Under the pieces are notes generated by a model. That model worked only from the letters and a program-made list of their open reading frames with translations. It was not told where the DNA came from and ran no database searches. The position numbers and the translations under genes were made by a program. DNA of 64,000 bases from Auanema rhodensis (taxonomy: Eukaryota > Nematoda > Chromadorea > Rhabditida > Rhabditidae). The stretch is from NCBI GenBank assembly GCA_964057225.1, contig OZ059898.1, positions 1,798,001 to 1,862,000 on the forward strand, in the 5' to 3' direction. Numbering within the stretch: the stretch's first letter is position 1; every line of letters begins with the position of its first letter. Positions 1-11,934 of this stretch are shown here, piece after piece.

Positions 1-108
1 TTGAGTGTACATGGAAACTCAACATACACTAATGCATCATTTTTCAAACGATCATAACTAATTTTTGTATTAAGCGTTTCTCAATGTAGTATAGTGCATT
101 CGATGCGG

Positions 109-159
109 ATTTTTAAGCTGCGTCGATCTGTGTTATCAGATTTGCGCTAGCTTAAAAAT
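109..159. repeat. Inverted repeat 1 of the monomer (11-bp arms)
   Basis: ATTTTTAAGCT at 109-119 is the exact reverse complement of AGCTTAAAAAT at 149-159. The 29-nt spacer can fold further: GCG 120-122 with CGC 145-147 (T148 bulged) and ATCTG 126-130 with CAGAT 137-141 closing a TGTTAT loop. It could form a cruciform in DNA or a stem-loop in a transcript of either strand. It recurs in every monomer. Known weakening variants are T to G at offset 113 (monomers 141, 146, 153, 165, 178), C to A at 121 (159, 171) and the 6-bp deletion in monomer 35. I see no compensating change in the right arm. Whether it is used biologically is unknown. Confidence 0.85.
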
Positions 160-176
160 GCACCGAGATATCAACT

Positions 177-198
177 GATATAAGTTCACACTTATATC
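177..198. repeat. Inverted repeat 2 of the monomer (9-bp arms, 4-nt loop)
   Basis: GATATAAGT at 177-185 is the perfect reverse complement of ACTTATATC at 190-198, separated by TCAC. It recurs in each copy and sits next to the EcoRV palindrome at 167-172. Rare arm variants are A to G at offset 182 (monomers 36 and 41, a G-U pair in RNA), G to A at 184 (monomer 101), T to A at 192 (monomer 27) and C to T at 198 (monomers 139 and 144, again G-U compatible). Confidence 0.85.
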
Positions 199-309
199 CT
201 CGATTTTGACCCTGAAGAATTAATTTTTTCGTTGAATAACATTGTCCATCGTCTTTGCCTTGAAAAAAGGAATCTAAAAACATCTACTTTTTGCTAAATT
301 ATTTTGAAA

Positions 310-321
310 TTTTTCGAAAAA
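310..321. repeat. A/T palindrome with hypervariable centre
   Basis: TTTTTCGAAAAA is a 12-bp perfect palindrome. Offsets 314-315 at its centre are the most variable positions in the array: TC is commonest, TT is frequent, CC recurs (for example monomers 11, 18, 20, 27, 49, 87, 88, 93, 121, 123, 128, 134, 136), AT occurs in monomers 2, 4, 5, 12, 21, 29 and 51, and GT once in monomer 179. The state serves as a monomer-type tag. Confidence 0.75.
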
Positions 322-348
322 ATTTTTGTCAAAATGTTTTTGGAAGCA

Positions 349-376
349 ATGTTGAGTGTACATGGAAACTCAACAT
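349..376. repeat. Inverted repeat 3 across the monomer junction (9-bp arms)
   Basis: ATGTTGAGT at 349-357 pairs exactly with ACTCAACAT at 368-376 around a 10-nt loop that holds most of the TGTACA palindrome. With the unit boundary chosen here it spans every monomer-to-monomer junction, so it recurs about once per 351 bp. A variant at the loop (GTACATAGAA, monomers 71 and 78) leaves both arms intact. The boundary is arbitrary, so this is simply the third dyad of the repeat. Confidence 0.8.
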
Positions 377-3300
377 ACACTAATGCATCATTTTTCAAAC
401 GATCATAACTAATTTTTGTATTAAGCGTTTCTCAATGTAGTATAGTGCATTCGATGCGGATTTTTAAGCTGCGTCGATCTGTGTTATCAGATTTGCGCTA
501 GCTTAAAAATGCACCGAGATATCAACTGATATAAGTTCACACTTATATCCTCGATTTTCACCCTGAAGAATTAATTTTTTCGTTGAATAACATTGTCCAT
601 CGTCTTTGCCTTGAAAAAAGGAATCTAAAAACATCTACTTTTTGCTAAATTATTTTGAAATTTTATGAAAAAATTTTTGTCAAAATGTTTTTGGAAGCAA
701 TGTTGAGTGTACATGGAAACTCAACATACACTAATGCATCATTTTTCAAACGATCATAACTAATTTTTGTATTAAGCGTTTCTCAATGTAGTATAGTGCA
801 TTCGATGCGGATTTTTAAGCTGCGTCGATCTGTGTTATCAGATTTGCGCTAGCTTAAAAATGCACCGAGATATCAACTGATATAAGTTCACACTTATATC
901 CTCGATTTTGACCCTGAAGAATTAATTTTTTCGTTGAATAACATTGTCCATCGTCTTTGCCTTGAAAAAAGGAATCTAAAAACATCTACTTTTTGCTAAA
1001 TTATTTTGAAATTTTTCGAAAAAATTTTTGTCAAAATGTTTTTGGAAGCAATGTTGAGTGTACATGGAAACTCAACATACACTAATGCATCATTTTTCAA
1101 ACGATCATAACTAATTTTTGTATTAAGCGTTTCTCAATGTAGTATAGTGCATTCGATGCGGATTTTTAAGCTGCGTCGATCTGTGTTATCAGATTTGCGC
1201 TAGCTTAAAAATGCACCGAGATATCAACTGATATAAGTTCACACTTATATCCTCGATTTTCACCCTGAAGAATTAATTTTTTCGTTGAATAACATTGTCC
1301 ATCGTCTTTGCCTTGAAAAAAGGAATCTAAAAACATCTACTTTTTGCTAAATTATTTTGAAATTTTATGAAAAAATTTTTGTCAAAATGTTTTTGGAAGC
1401 AATGTTGAGTGTACATGGAAACTCAACATACACTAATGCATCATTTTTCAAACGATCATAACTAATTTTTGTATTAAGCGTTTCTCAATGTAGTATAGTG
1501 CATTCGATGCGGATTTTTAAGCTGCGTCGATCTGTGTTATCAGATTTGCGCTAGCTTAAAAATGCACCGAGATATCAACTGATATAAGTTCACACTTATA
1601 TCCTCGATTTTCACCCTGAAGAATTAATTTTTTCGTTGAATAACATTGTCCATCGTCTTTGCCTTGAAAAAAGGAATCTAAAAACATCTACTTTTTGCTA
1701 AATTATTTTGAAATTTTATGAAAAAATTTTTGTCAAAATGTTTTTGGAAGCAATGTTGAGTGTACATGGAAACTCAACATACACTAATGCATCATTTTTC
1801 AAACGATCATAACTAATTTTTGTATTAAGCGTTTCTCAATGTAGTATAGTGCATTCGATGCGGATTTTTAAGCTGCGTCGATCTGTGTTATCAGATTTGC
1901 GCTAGCTTAAAAATGCACCGAGATATCAACTGATATAAGTTCACACTTATATCCTCGATTTTCACCCTGAAGAATTAATTTTTTCGTTGAATAACATTGT
2001 CCATCGTCTTTGCCTTGAAAAAAGGAATCTAAAAACATCTACTTTTTGCTAAATTATTTTGAAATTTTTTGAAAAAATTTTTGTCAAAATGTTTTTGGAA
2101 GCAATGTTGAGTGTACATGGAAACTCAACATACACTAATGCATCATTTTTCAAACGATCATAACTAATTTTTGTATTAAGCGTTTCTCAATGTAGTATAG
2201 TGCATTCGATGCGGATTTTTAAGCTGCGTCGATCTGTGTTATCAGATTTGCGCTAGCTTAAAAATGCACCGAGATATCAACTGATATAAGTTCACACTTA
2301 TATCCTCGATTTTCACCCTGAAGAATTAATTTTTTCGTTGAATAACATTGTCCATCGTCTTTGCCTTGAAAAAAGAAATCTAAAAACATCTACTTTTTGC
2401 TAAATTATTTTGAAATTTTTTGAAAAAATTTTTGTCAAAATGTTTTTGGAAGCAATGTTGAGTGTACATGGAAACTCAACATACACTAATGCATCATTTT
2501 TCAAACGATCATAACTAATTTTTGTATTAAGCGTTTCTCAATGTAGTATAGTGCATTCGATGCGGATTTTTAAGCTGCGTCGATCTGTGTTATCAGATTT
2601 GCGCTAGCTTAAAAATGCACCGAGATATCAACTGATATAAGTTCACACTTATATCCTCGATTTTCACCCTGAAGAATTAATTTTTTCGTTGAATAACATT
2701 GTCCATCGTCTTTGCCTTGAAAAAAGGAATCTAAAAACATCTACTTTTTGCTAAATTATTTTGAAATTTTTTGAAAAAATTTTTGTCAAAATGTTTTTGG
2801 AAGCAATGTTGAGTGTACATGGAAACTCAACATACACTAATGCATCATTTTTCAAACGATCATAACTAATTTTTGTATTAAGCGTTTCTCAATGTAGTAT
2901 AGTGCATTCGATGCGGATTTTTAAGCTGCGTCGATCTGTGTTATCAGATTTGCGCTAGCTTAAAAATGCACGGAGATATCAACTGATATAAGTTCACACT
3001 TATATCCTCGATTTTCACCCTGAAGAATTAATTTTTTTGTTGAATAACATTGTCCATCGTCTTTGCCTTGAAAAAAGGAATCTAAAAACATCTACTTTTT
3101 GCTAAATTATTTTGAAATTTTTCGAAAAAATTTTTGTCAAAATGTTTTTGGAAGCAATGTTGAGTGTACATGGAAACTCAACATACACTAATGCATCATT
3201 TTTCAAATGATCATAACTAATTTTTGTATTAAGCGTTTCTCAATGTAGTATAGTGCATTCGATGCGGATTTTTAAGCTGCGTCGATCTGTGTTATCAGAT

Positions 3301-3861
3301 TTGCGCTAGCTTAAAAATGCACCGTGATATCAACTGATATAAGTTCACACTTATATCCTCGATTTTCACCCTGAAGAATTAATTTTTTCGTTGAATAACA
3401 TTGTCCATCGTCTTTGCCTTGAAAAAAGGAATCTAAAAACATCTACTTTTTGCTAAATTATTTTGAAATTTTTCGAAAAAATTTTTGTCAAAATGTTTTT
3501 GGAAGCAATGTTGAGTGTACATGGAAACTCAACATACACTAATGCATCATTTTTCAAACGATCATAACTAATTTTTGTATTAAGCGTTTCTCAATGTAGT
3601 ATAGTGCATTCGATGCGGATTTTTAAGCTGCGTCGATCTGTGTTATCAGATTTGCGCTAGCTTAAAAATGCACCGAGATATCAACTGATATAAGTTCACA
3701 CTTATATCCTCGATTTTCACCCTGAAGAATTAATTTTTTCGTTGAATAACATTGTCCATCGTCTTTGCCTTGAAAAAAGAAATCTAAAAACATCTACTTT
3801 TTGCTAAATTATTTTGAAATTTTCCGAAAAAATTTTTGTCAAAATGTTTTTGGAAGCAATG

Positions 3862-6800
3862 TTGAGTGTACATGGAAACTCAACATACACTAATGCATCA
3901 TTTTTCAAACGATCATAACTAATTTTTGTATTAAGCGTTTCTCAATGTAGTATAGTGCAATCGATGCGAATTTTTAAGCTGCGTCGATCTGTGTTATCAG
4001 ATTTGCGCTAGCTTAAAAATGCACCGAGATATCAACTGATATAAGTTCACACTTATATCCTCGATTTTCACCCTGAAGAATTAATTTTTTCGTTGAATAA
4101 CATTGTCCATCGTCTTTGCCTTGAAAAAAGGAATCTAAAAACATCTACTTTTTGCTAAATTATTTTGAAATTTTATGAAAAAATTTTTGTCAAAATGTTT
4201 TTGGAAGCAATGTTGAGTGTACATGGAAACTCAACATACACTAATGCATCATTTTTCAAACGATCATAACTAATTTTTGTATTAAGCGTTTCTCAATGTA
4301 GTATAGTGCATTCGATGCGGATTTTTAAGCTGCGTCGATCTGTGTTATCAGATTTGCGCTAGCTTAAAAATGCACCGAGATATCAACTGATATAAGTTCA
4401 CACTTATATCCTCGATTTTCACCCTGAAGAATTAATTTTTTCGTTGAATAACATTGTCCATCGTCTTTGCCTTGAAAAAAGGAATCTAAAAACATCTACT
4501 TTTTGCTAAATTATTTTGAAATTTTTTGAAAAAATTTTTGTCAAAATGTTTTTGGAAGCAATGTTGAGTGTACATGGAAACTCAACATACACTAATGCAT
4601 CATTTTTCAAACGATCATAACTAATTTTTGTATTAAGCGTTTCTCAATGTAGTATAGTGCATTCGATGCGGATTTTTAAGCTGCGTCGATCTGTGTTATC
4701 AGATTTGCGCTAGCTTAAAAATGCACCGAGATATCAACTGATATAAGTTCACACTTATATCCTCGATTTTCACCCTGAAGAATTAATTTTTTCGTTGAAT
4801 AACATTGTCCATCGTCTTTGCCTTGAAAAAAGGAATCTAAAAACATCTACTTTTTGCTAAATTATTTTGAAATTTTTTGAAAAAATTTTTGTCAAAATGT
4901 TTTTGGAAGCAATGTTGAGTGTACATGGAAACTCAACATACACTAATGCATCATTTTTCAAACGATCATAACTAATTTTTGTATTAAGCGTTTCTCAATG
5001 TAGTATAGTGCATTCGATGCGGATTTTTAAGCTGCGTCGATCTGTGTTATCAGATTTGCGCTAGCTTAAAAATGCACGGAGATATCAACTGATATAAGTT
5101 CACACTTATATCCTCGATTTTCACCCTGAAGAATTAATTTTTTTGTTGAATAACATTGTCCATCGTCTTTGCCTTGAAAAAAGGAATCTAAAAACATCTA
5201 CTTTTTGCTAAATTATTTTGAAATTTTTCGAAAAAATTTTTGTCAAAATGTTTTTGGAAGCAATGTTGAGTGTACATGGAAACTCAACATACACTAATGC
5301 ATCATTTTTCAAACGATCATAACTAATTTTTGTATTAAGCGTTTCTCAATGTAGTATAGTGCATTCGATGCGGATTTTTAAGCTGCGTCGATCTGTGTTA
5401 TCAGATTTGCGCTAGCTTAAAAATGCACCGTGATATCAACTGATATAAGTTCACACTTATATCCTCGATTTTCACCCTGAAGAATTAATTTTTTCGTTGA
5501 ATAACATTGTCCATCGTCTTTGCCTTGAAAAAAGGAATCTAAAAACATCTACTTTTTGCTAAATTATTTTGAAATTTTTCGAAAAAATTTTTGTCAAAAT
5601 GTTTTTGGAAGCAATGTTGAGTGTACATGGAAACTCAACATACACTAATGCATCATTTTTCAAACGATCATAACTAATTTTTGTATTAAGCGTTTCTCAA
5701 TGTAGTATAGTGCATTCGATGCGGATTTTTAAGCTGCGTCGATCTGTGTTATCAGATTTGCGCTAGCTTAAAAATGCACCGAGATATCAACTGATATAAG
5801 TTCACACTTATATCCTCGATTTTCACCCTGAAGAATTAATGTTTTCGTTGAATAACATTGTCCATCGTCTTTGCCTTGAAAAAAGGAATCTAAAAACATC
5901 TACTTTTTGCTAAATTATTTTGAAATTTTTCGAAAAAATTTTTGTCAAAATGTTTTTGGAAGCAATGTTGAGTGTACATGGAAACTCAACATACACTAAT
6001 GCATCATTTTTCAAACGATCATAACTAATTTTTGTATTAAGCGTTTCTCAATGTAGTATAGTGCATTCGATGCGGATTTTTAAGCTGCGTCGATCTGTGT
6101 TATCAGATTTGCGCTAGCTTAAAAATGCACCGAGATATCAACTGATATAAGTTCACACTTATATCCTCGATTTTCACCCTGAAGAATTAATTTTTTCGTT
6201 GAATAACATTGTCCATCGTCTTTGCCTTGAAAAAAGGAATCTAAAAACATCTACTTTTTGCTAAATTATTTTGAAATTTTCCGAAAAAATTTTTGTCAAA
6301 ATGTTTTTGGAAGCAATGTTGAGTGTACATGGAAACTCAACATACACTAATGCATCATTTTTCAAACGATCATAACTAATTTTTGTATTAAGCGTTTCTC
6401 AATGTAGTATAGTGCAATCGATGCGGATTTTTAAGCTGCGTCGATCTGTGTTATCAGATTTGCGCTAGCTTAAAAATGCACCGAGATATCAACTGATATA
6501 AGTTCACACTTATATCCTCGATTTTCACCCTGAAGAATTAATTTTTTCGTTGAATAACATTGTCCATCGTCTTTGCCTTGAAAAAAGGAATCTAAAAACA
6601 TCTACTTTTTGCTAAATTATTTTGAAATTTTTCGAAAAAATTTTTGTCAAAATGTTTTTGGAAGCAATGTTGAGTGTACATGGAAACTCAACATACACTA
6701 ATGCATCATTTTTCAAACGATCATAACTAATTTTTGTATTAAGCGTTTCTCAATGTAGTATAGTGCATTCGATGCGGATTTTTAAGCTGCGTCGATCTGT

Positions 6801-7020
6801 GTTATCAGATTTGCGCTAGCTTAAAAATGCACCGAGATATCAACTGATATAAGTTCACACTTATATCCTCGATTTTCACCCTGAAGAATTAATTTTTTCG
6901 TTGAATAACATTGTCCATCGTCTTTGCCTTGAAAAAAGGAATCTAAAAACATCTACTTTTTGCTAAATTATTTTGAAATTTTCCGAAAAAATTTTTGTCA
7001 AAATGTTTTTGGAAGCAATG
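3862..7020 (+). repeat. 9-monomer HOR, copy 1 (monomers 12-20)
   Basis: Ordered tags: A at offset 99 with AT at 314-315 (12); TT (13, 14); CACGGAG with T at 230 (15); CCGTG (16); TAATG at 225 (17); CC (18); A at 99 (19); CC (20). Copy 2 (7021-10179) repeats this order except at its last monomer. Monomer 12 carries a private G to A at 3969. Unit length is 3159 bp. Confidence 0.75.
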
Positions 7021-10000
7021 TTGAGTGTACATGGAAACTCAACATACACTAATGCATCATTTTTCAAACGATCATAACTAATTTTTGTATTAAGCGTTTC
7101 TCAATGTAGTATAGTGCAATCGATGCGGATTTTTAAGCTGCGTCGATCTGTGTTATCAGATTTGCGCTAGCTTAAAAATGCACCGAGATATCAACTGATA
7201 TAAGTTCACACTTATATCCTCGATTTTCACCCTGAAGAATTAATTTTTTCGTTGAATAACATTGTCCATCGTCTTTGCCTTGAAAAAAGGAATCTAAAAA
7301 CATCTACTTTTTGCTAAATTATTTTGAAATTTTATGAAAAAATTTTTGTCAAAATGTTTTTGGAAGCAATGTTGAGTGTACATGGAAACTCAACATACAC
7401 TAATGCATCATTTTTCAAACGATCATAACTAATTTTTGTATTAAGCGTTTCTCAATGTAGTATAGTGCATTCGATGCGGATTTTTAAGCTGCGTCGATCT
7501 GTGTTATCAGATTTGCGCTAGCTTAAAAATGCACCGAGATATCAACTGATATAAGTTCACACTTATATCCTCGATTTTCACCCTGAAGAATTAATTTTTT
7601 CGTTGAATAACATTGTCCATCGTCTTTGCCTTGAAAAAAGGAATCTAAAAACATCTACTTTTTGCTAAATTATTTTGAAATTTTTTGAAAAAATTTTTGT
7701 CAAAATGTTTTTGGAAGCAATGTTGAGTGTACATGGAAACTCAACATACACTAATGCATCATTTTTCAAACGATCATAACTAATTTTTGTATTAAGCGTT
7801 TCTCAATGTAGTATAGTGCATTCGATGCGGATTTTTAAGCTGCGTCGATCTGTGTTATCAGATTTGCGCTAGCTTAAAAATGCACCGAGATATCAACTGA
7901 TATAAGTTCACACTTATATCCTCGATTTTCACCCTGAAGAATTAATTTTTTCGTTGAATAACATTGTCCATCGTCTTTGCCTTGAAAAAAGGAATCTAAA
8001 AACATCTACTTTTTGCTAAATTATTTTGAAATTTTTTGAAAAAATTTTTGTCAAAATGTTTTTGGAAGCAATGTTGAGTGTACATGGAAACTCAACATAC
8101 ACTAATGCATCATTTTTCAAACGATCATAACTAATTTTTGTATTAAGCGTTTCTCAATGTAGTATAGTGCATTCGATGCGGATTTTTAAGCTGCGTCGAT
8201 CTGTGTTATCAGATTTGCGCTAGCTTAAAAATGCACGGAGATATCAACTGATATAAGTTCACACTTATATCCTCGATTTTCACCCTGAAGAATTAATTTT
8301 TTTGTTGAATAACATTGTCCATCGTCTTTGCCTTGAAAAAAGGAATCTAAAAACATCTACTTTTTGCTAAATTATTTTGAAATTTTTCGAAAAAATTTTT
8401 GTCAAAATGTTTTTGGAAGCAATGTTGAGTGTACATGGAAACTCAACATACACTAATGCATCATTTTTCAAACGATCATAACTAATTTTTGTATTAAGCG
8501 TTTCTCAATGTAGTAAAGTGCATTCGATGCGGATTTTTAAGCTGCGTCGATCTGTGTTATCAGATTTGCGCTAGCTTAAAAATGCACCGTGATATCAACT
8601 GATATAAGTTCACACTTATATCCTCGATTTTCACCCTGAAGAATTAATTTTTTCGTTGAATAACATTGTCCATCGTCTTTGCCTTGAAAAAAGGAATCTA
8701 AAAACATCTACTTTTTGCTAAATTATTTTGAAATTTTTCGAAAAAATTTTTGTCAAAATGTTTTTGGAAGCAATGTTGAGTGTACATGGAAACTCAACAT
8801 ACACTAATGCATCATTTTTCAAACGATCATAACTAATTTTTGTATTAAGCGTTTCTCAATGTAGTATAGTGCATTCGATGCGGATTTTTAAGCTGCGTCG
8901 ATCTGTGTTATCAGATTTGCGCTAGCTTAAAAATGCACCGAGATATCAACTGATATAAGTTCACACTTATATCCTCGATTTTCACCCTGAAGAATTAATG
9001 TTTTCGTTGAATAACATTGTCCATCGTCTTTGCCTTGAAAAAAGGAATCTAAAAACATCTACTTTTTGCTAAATTATTTTGAAATTTTTCGAAAAAATTT
9101 TTGTCAAAATGTTTTTGGAAGCAATGTTGAGTGTACATGGAAACTCAACATACACTAATGCATCATTTTTCAAACGATCATAACTAATTTTTGTATTAAG
9201 CGTTTCTCAATGTAGTATAGTGCATTCGATGCGGATTTTTAAGCTGCGTCGATCTGTGTTATCAGATTTGCGCTAGCTTAAAAATGCACCGAGATATCAA
9301 CTGATATAAGTTCACACATATATCCTCGATTTTCACCCTGAAGAATTAATTTTTTCGTTGAATAACATTGTCCATCGTCTTTGCCTTGAAAAAAGGAATC
9401 TAAAAACATCTACTTTTTGCTAAATTATTTTGAAATTTTCCGAAAAAATTTTTGTCAAAATGTTTTTGGAAGCAATGTTGAGTGTACATGGAAACTCAAC
9501 ATACACTAATGCATCATTTTTCAAACGATCATAACTAATTTTTGTATTAAGCGTTTCTCAATGTAGTATAGTGCAATCGATGCGGATTTTTAAGCTGCGT
9601 CGATCTGTGTTATCAGATTTGCGCTAGCTTAAAAATGCACCGAGATATCAACTGATATAAGTTCACACTTATATCCTCGATTTTCACCCTGAAGAATTAA
9701 TTTTTTCGTTGAATAACATTGTCCATCGTCTTTGCCTTGAAAAAAGGAATCTAAAAACATCTACTTTTTGCTAAATTATTTTGAAATTTTTCGAAAAAAT
9801 TTTTGTCAAAATGTTTTTGGAAGCAATGTTGAGTGTACATGGAAACTCAACATACACTAATGCATCATTTTTCAAACGATCATAACTAATTTTTGTATTA
9901 AGCGTTTCTCAATGTAGTATAGTGCATTCGATGCGGATTTTTAAGCTGCGTCGATCTGTGTTATCAGATTTGCGCTAGCTTAAAAATGCACCGAGATATC

Positions 10001-10179
10001 AACTGATATAAGTTCACACTTATATCCTCGATTTTCACCCTGAAGAATTAATTTTTTCGTTGAATAACATTGTCCATCGTCTTTGCCTTGAAAAAAGGAA
10101 TCTAAAAACATCTACTTTTTGCTAAATTATTTTGAAATTTTATGAAAAAATTTTTGTCAAAATGTTTTTGGAAGCAATG
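7021..10179 (+). repeat. 9-monomer HOR, copy 2 (monomers 21-29)
   Basis: The tag order of copy 1 recurs exactly 3159 bp downstream: A99/AT (21), TT (22, 23), CACGGAG (24), CCGTG (25), TAATG (26), CC (27), A99 (28). Monomer 29 has AT instead of the CC of monomer 20. Monomer 25 has gained A at offset 92 (AGTAAAG), absent from monomer 16 but shared with 40, 45 and 48, which makes it the likely source type for those. Confidence 0.75.
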
Positions 10180-11934
10180 TTGAGTGTACATGGAAACTCA
10201 ACATACACTAATGCATCATTTTTCAAACGATCATAACTAATTTTTGTATTAAGCGTTTCTCAATGTAGTATAGTGCATTCGATGCGGATTTTTAAGCTGC
10301 GTCGATCTGTGTTATCAGATTTGCGCTAGCTTAAAAATGCACCGAGATATCAACTGATATAAGTTCACACTTATATCCTCGATTTTCACCCTGAAGAATT
10401 AATTTTTTCGTTGAATAACATTGTCCATCGTCTTTGCCTTGAAAAAAGGAATCTAAAAACATCTACTTTTTGCTAAATTATTTTGAAATTTTTTGAAAAA
10501 ATTTTTGTCAAAATGTTTTTGGAAGCAATGTTGAGTGTACATGGAAACTCAACATACACTAATGCATCATTTTTCAAACGATCATAACTAATTTTTGTAT
10601 TAAGCGTTTCTCAATGTAGTATAGTGCATTCGATGCGGATTTTTAAGCTGCGTCGATCTGTGTTATCAGATTTGCGCTAGCTTAAAAATGCACCGAGATA
10701 TCAACTGATATAAGTTCACACTTATATCCTCGATTTTCACCCTGAAGAATTAATTTTTTCGTTTAATAACATTGTCCATCGTCTTTGCCTTGAAAAAAAA
10801 AATCTAAAAACATCTACTTTTTGCTAAATTATTTTGAAATTTTTTGAAAAAATTTTTGTCAAAATGTTTTTGGAAGCAATGTTGAGTGTACATGGAAACT
10901 CAACATACACTAATGCATCATTTTTCAAACGATCATAACTAATTTTTGTATTAAGCGTTTCTCAATGTAGTATAGTGCAATCGATGCGGATTTTTAAGCT
11001 GCGTCGATCTGTGTTATCAGATTTGCGCTAGCTTAAAAATGCACCGAGATATCAACTGATATAAGTTCACACTTATATCCTCGATTTTCACCCTGAAGAA
11101 TTAATTTTTTCGTTGAATAACATTGTCCATCGTCTTTGCCTTGAAAAAAGGAATCTAAAAACATCTACTTTTTGCTAAATTATTTTGAAATTTTTTGAAA
11201 AAATTTTTGTCAAAATGTTTTTGGAAGCAATGTTGAGTGTACATGGAAACTCAACATACACTAATGCATCATTTTTCAAACGATCATAACTAATTTTTGT
11301 ATTAAGCGTTTCTCAATGTAGCATAGTGCATTCGATGCAGATTTTTAAGCTGCGTCGATCTGTGTTATCAGATTTGCGCTAGCTTAAAAATGCACCGAGA
11401 TATCAACTGATATAAGTTCACACTTATATCCTCGATTTTCACCCTGAAGAATTAATTTTTTTGTTGAATAACATTGTCCATCGTCTTTGCCTTGAAAAAA
11501 GGAATCTAAAAACATCTACTTTTTGCTAAATTATTCTGAAATTTTTCGAAAAAATTTTTGTCAAAATGTTTTTGGAAGCAATGTTGAGTGTACATGGAAA
11601 CTCAACATACACTAATGCATCATTTTTCAAACGATCATAACTAATTTTTGTATTAAGCGTTTCTCAATGTAGTATAGTGCATTCGATGCGGATTTTTAAG
11701 CTGCGTCGATCTGTGTTATCAGATTTGCGCTAGCTTAAAAATGCACCGAGATATCAACTGATATAAGTTCACACTTATATCCTCGATTTTCACCCTGAAG
11801 AATTAATTTTTTCGTTGAATAACATTGTCCATCGTCTTTGCCTTGAAAAAAGGAATCTAAAAACATCTGCTTTTTGCTAAATTATTTTGAAATTTTTCGA
11901 AAAAATTTTTGTCAAAATGTTTTTGGAAGCAATG
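10180..11934 (+). repeat. Monomers 30-34: mixed block
   Basis: Monomer 31 has T at offset 234 and GG to AA at 269-270, giving an unusually long A run. Monomer 32 has A at 99. Monomer 33 is the first with C at 90 plus A at 107 (AGCATAG...GCAGAT) and also has T at 230. Monomer 34 has a private CATCTGC. No multi-monomer order repeats here, although 33 belongs to a type reused in the blocks that follow. Confidence 0.65.

Larger units (their letters stand above)
1..351 (+). repeat. Reference satellite monomer (offset frame used throughout)
   Basis: The first complete copy is used as the coordinate frame. It matches the majority sequence except for G instead of C at offset 208. Landmarks are an inverted repeat spanning the junction with the neighbouring monomer (arms end at offset 25), an 11-bp inverted repeat at 109-119/149-159, a 9-bp inverted repeat at 177-185/190-198, an A/T-tract-rich 3' third (about 220-345), and a palindrome at 310-321. 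It contains single NsiI (ATGCAT), NheI (GCTAGC, 146-151), EcoRV (GATATC, 167-172) and BsrGI (TGTACA) sites that recur nearly once per monomer. There are 12 CpG dinucleotides. I see no internal sub-repeat that would make it a dimer of a smaller unit. Confidence 0.95.
1..3861 (+). repeat. Monomers 1-11: mixed block, no clear HOR
   Basis: Monomers 1 and 3 share G at offset 208; 2, 4 and 5 share AT at 314-315; 6-8 share TT there. Monomers 9 (CACGGAG, offset 164 C to G, with T at 230) and 10 (CCGTG, offset 166 A to T) form the same ordered pair that recurs in the next block as 15-16 and 24-25. Monomers 1-2 and 3-4 look like a 702-bp dimer duplication. Monomer 10 also has a private CpG transition (CAAATGATC). 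Confidence 0.7.

Noticed and set aside
212-218. Hammerhead ribozyme core (CTGAAGA matches the CUGANGA box)
   Set aside because: Some satellites do encode hammerheads, but I could not find a helix II followed by GAAA or convincing helices I and III around a cleavage triplet. A covariance-model search with the Rfam hammerhead families over both strands would settle it.
227-245. CENP-B box (TTCGTTGAATAACATTG against the TTCGNNNNANNCGGG core)
   Set aside because: TTCG and the central A match, but the CGGG half is absent, and CENP-B box use outside mammals is not expected.
1-351. 351-bp unit as a dimer of an approximately 175-bp ancestral repeat
   Set aside because: Comparing the two halves by eye gave no convincing colinear similarity beyond shared A and T runs.
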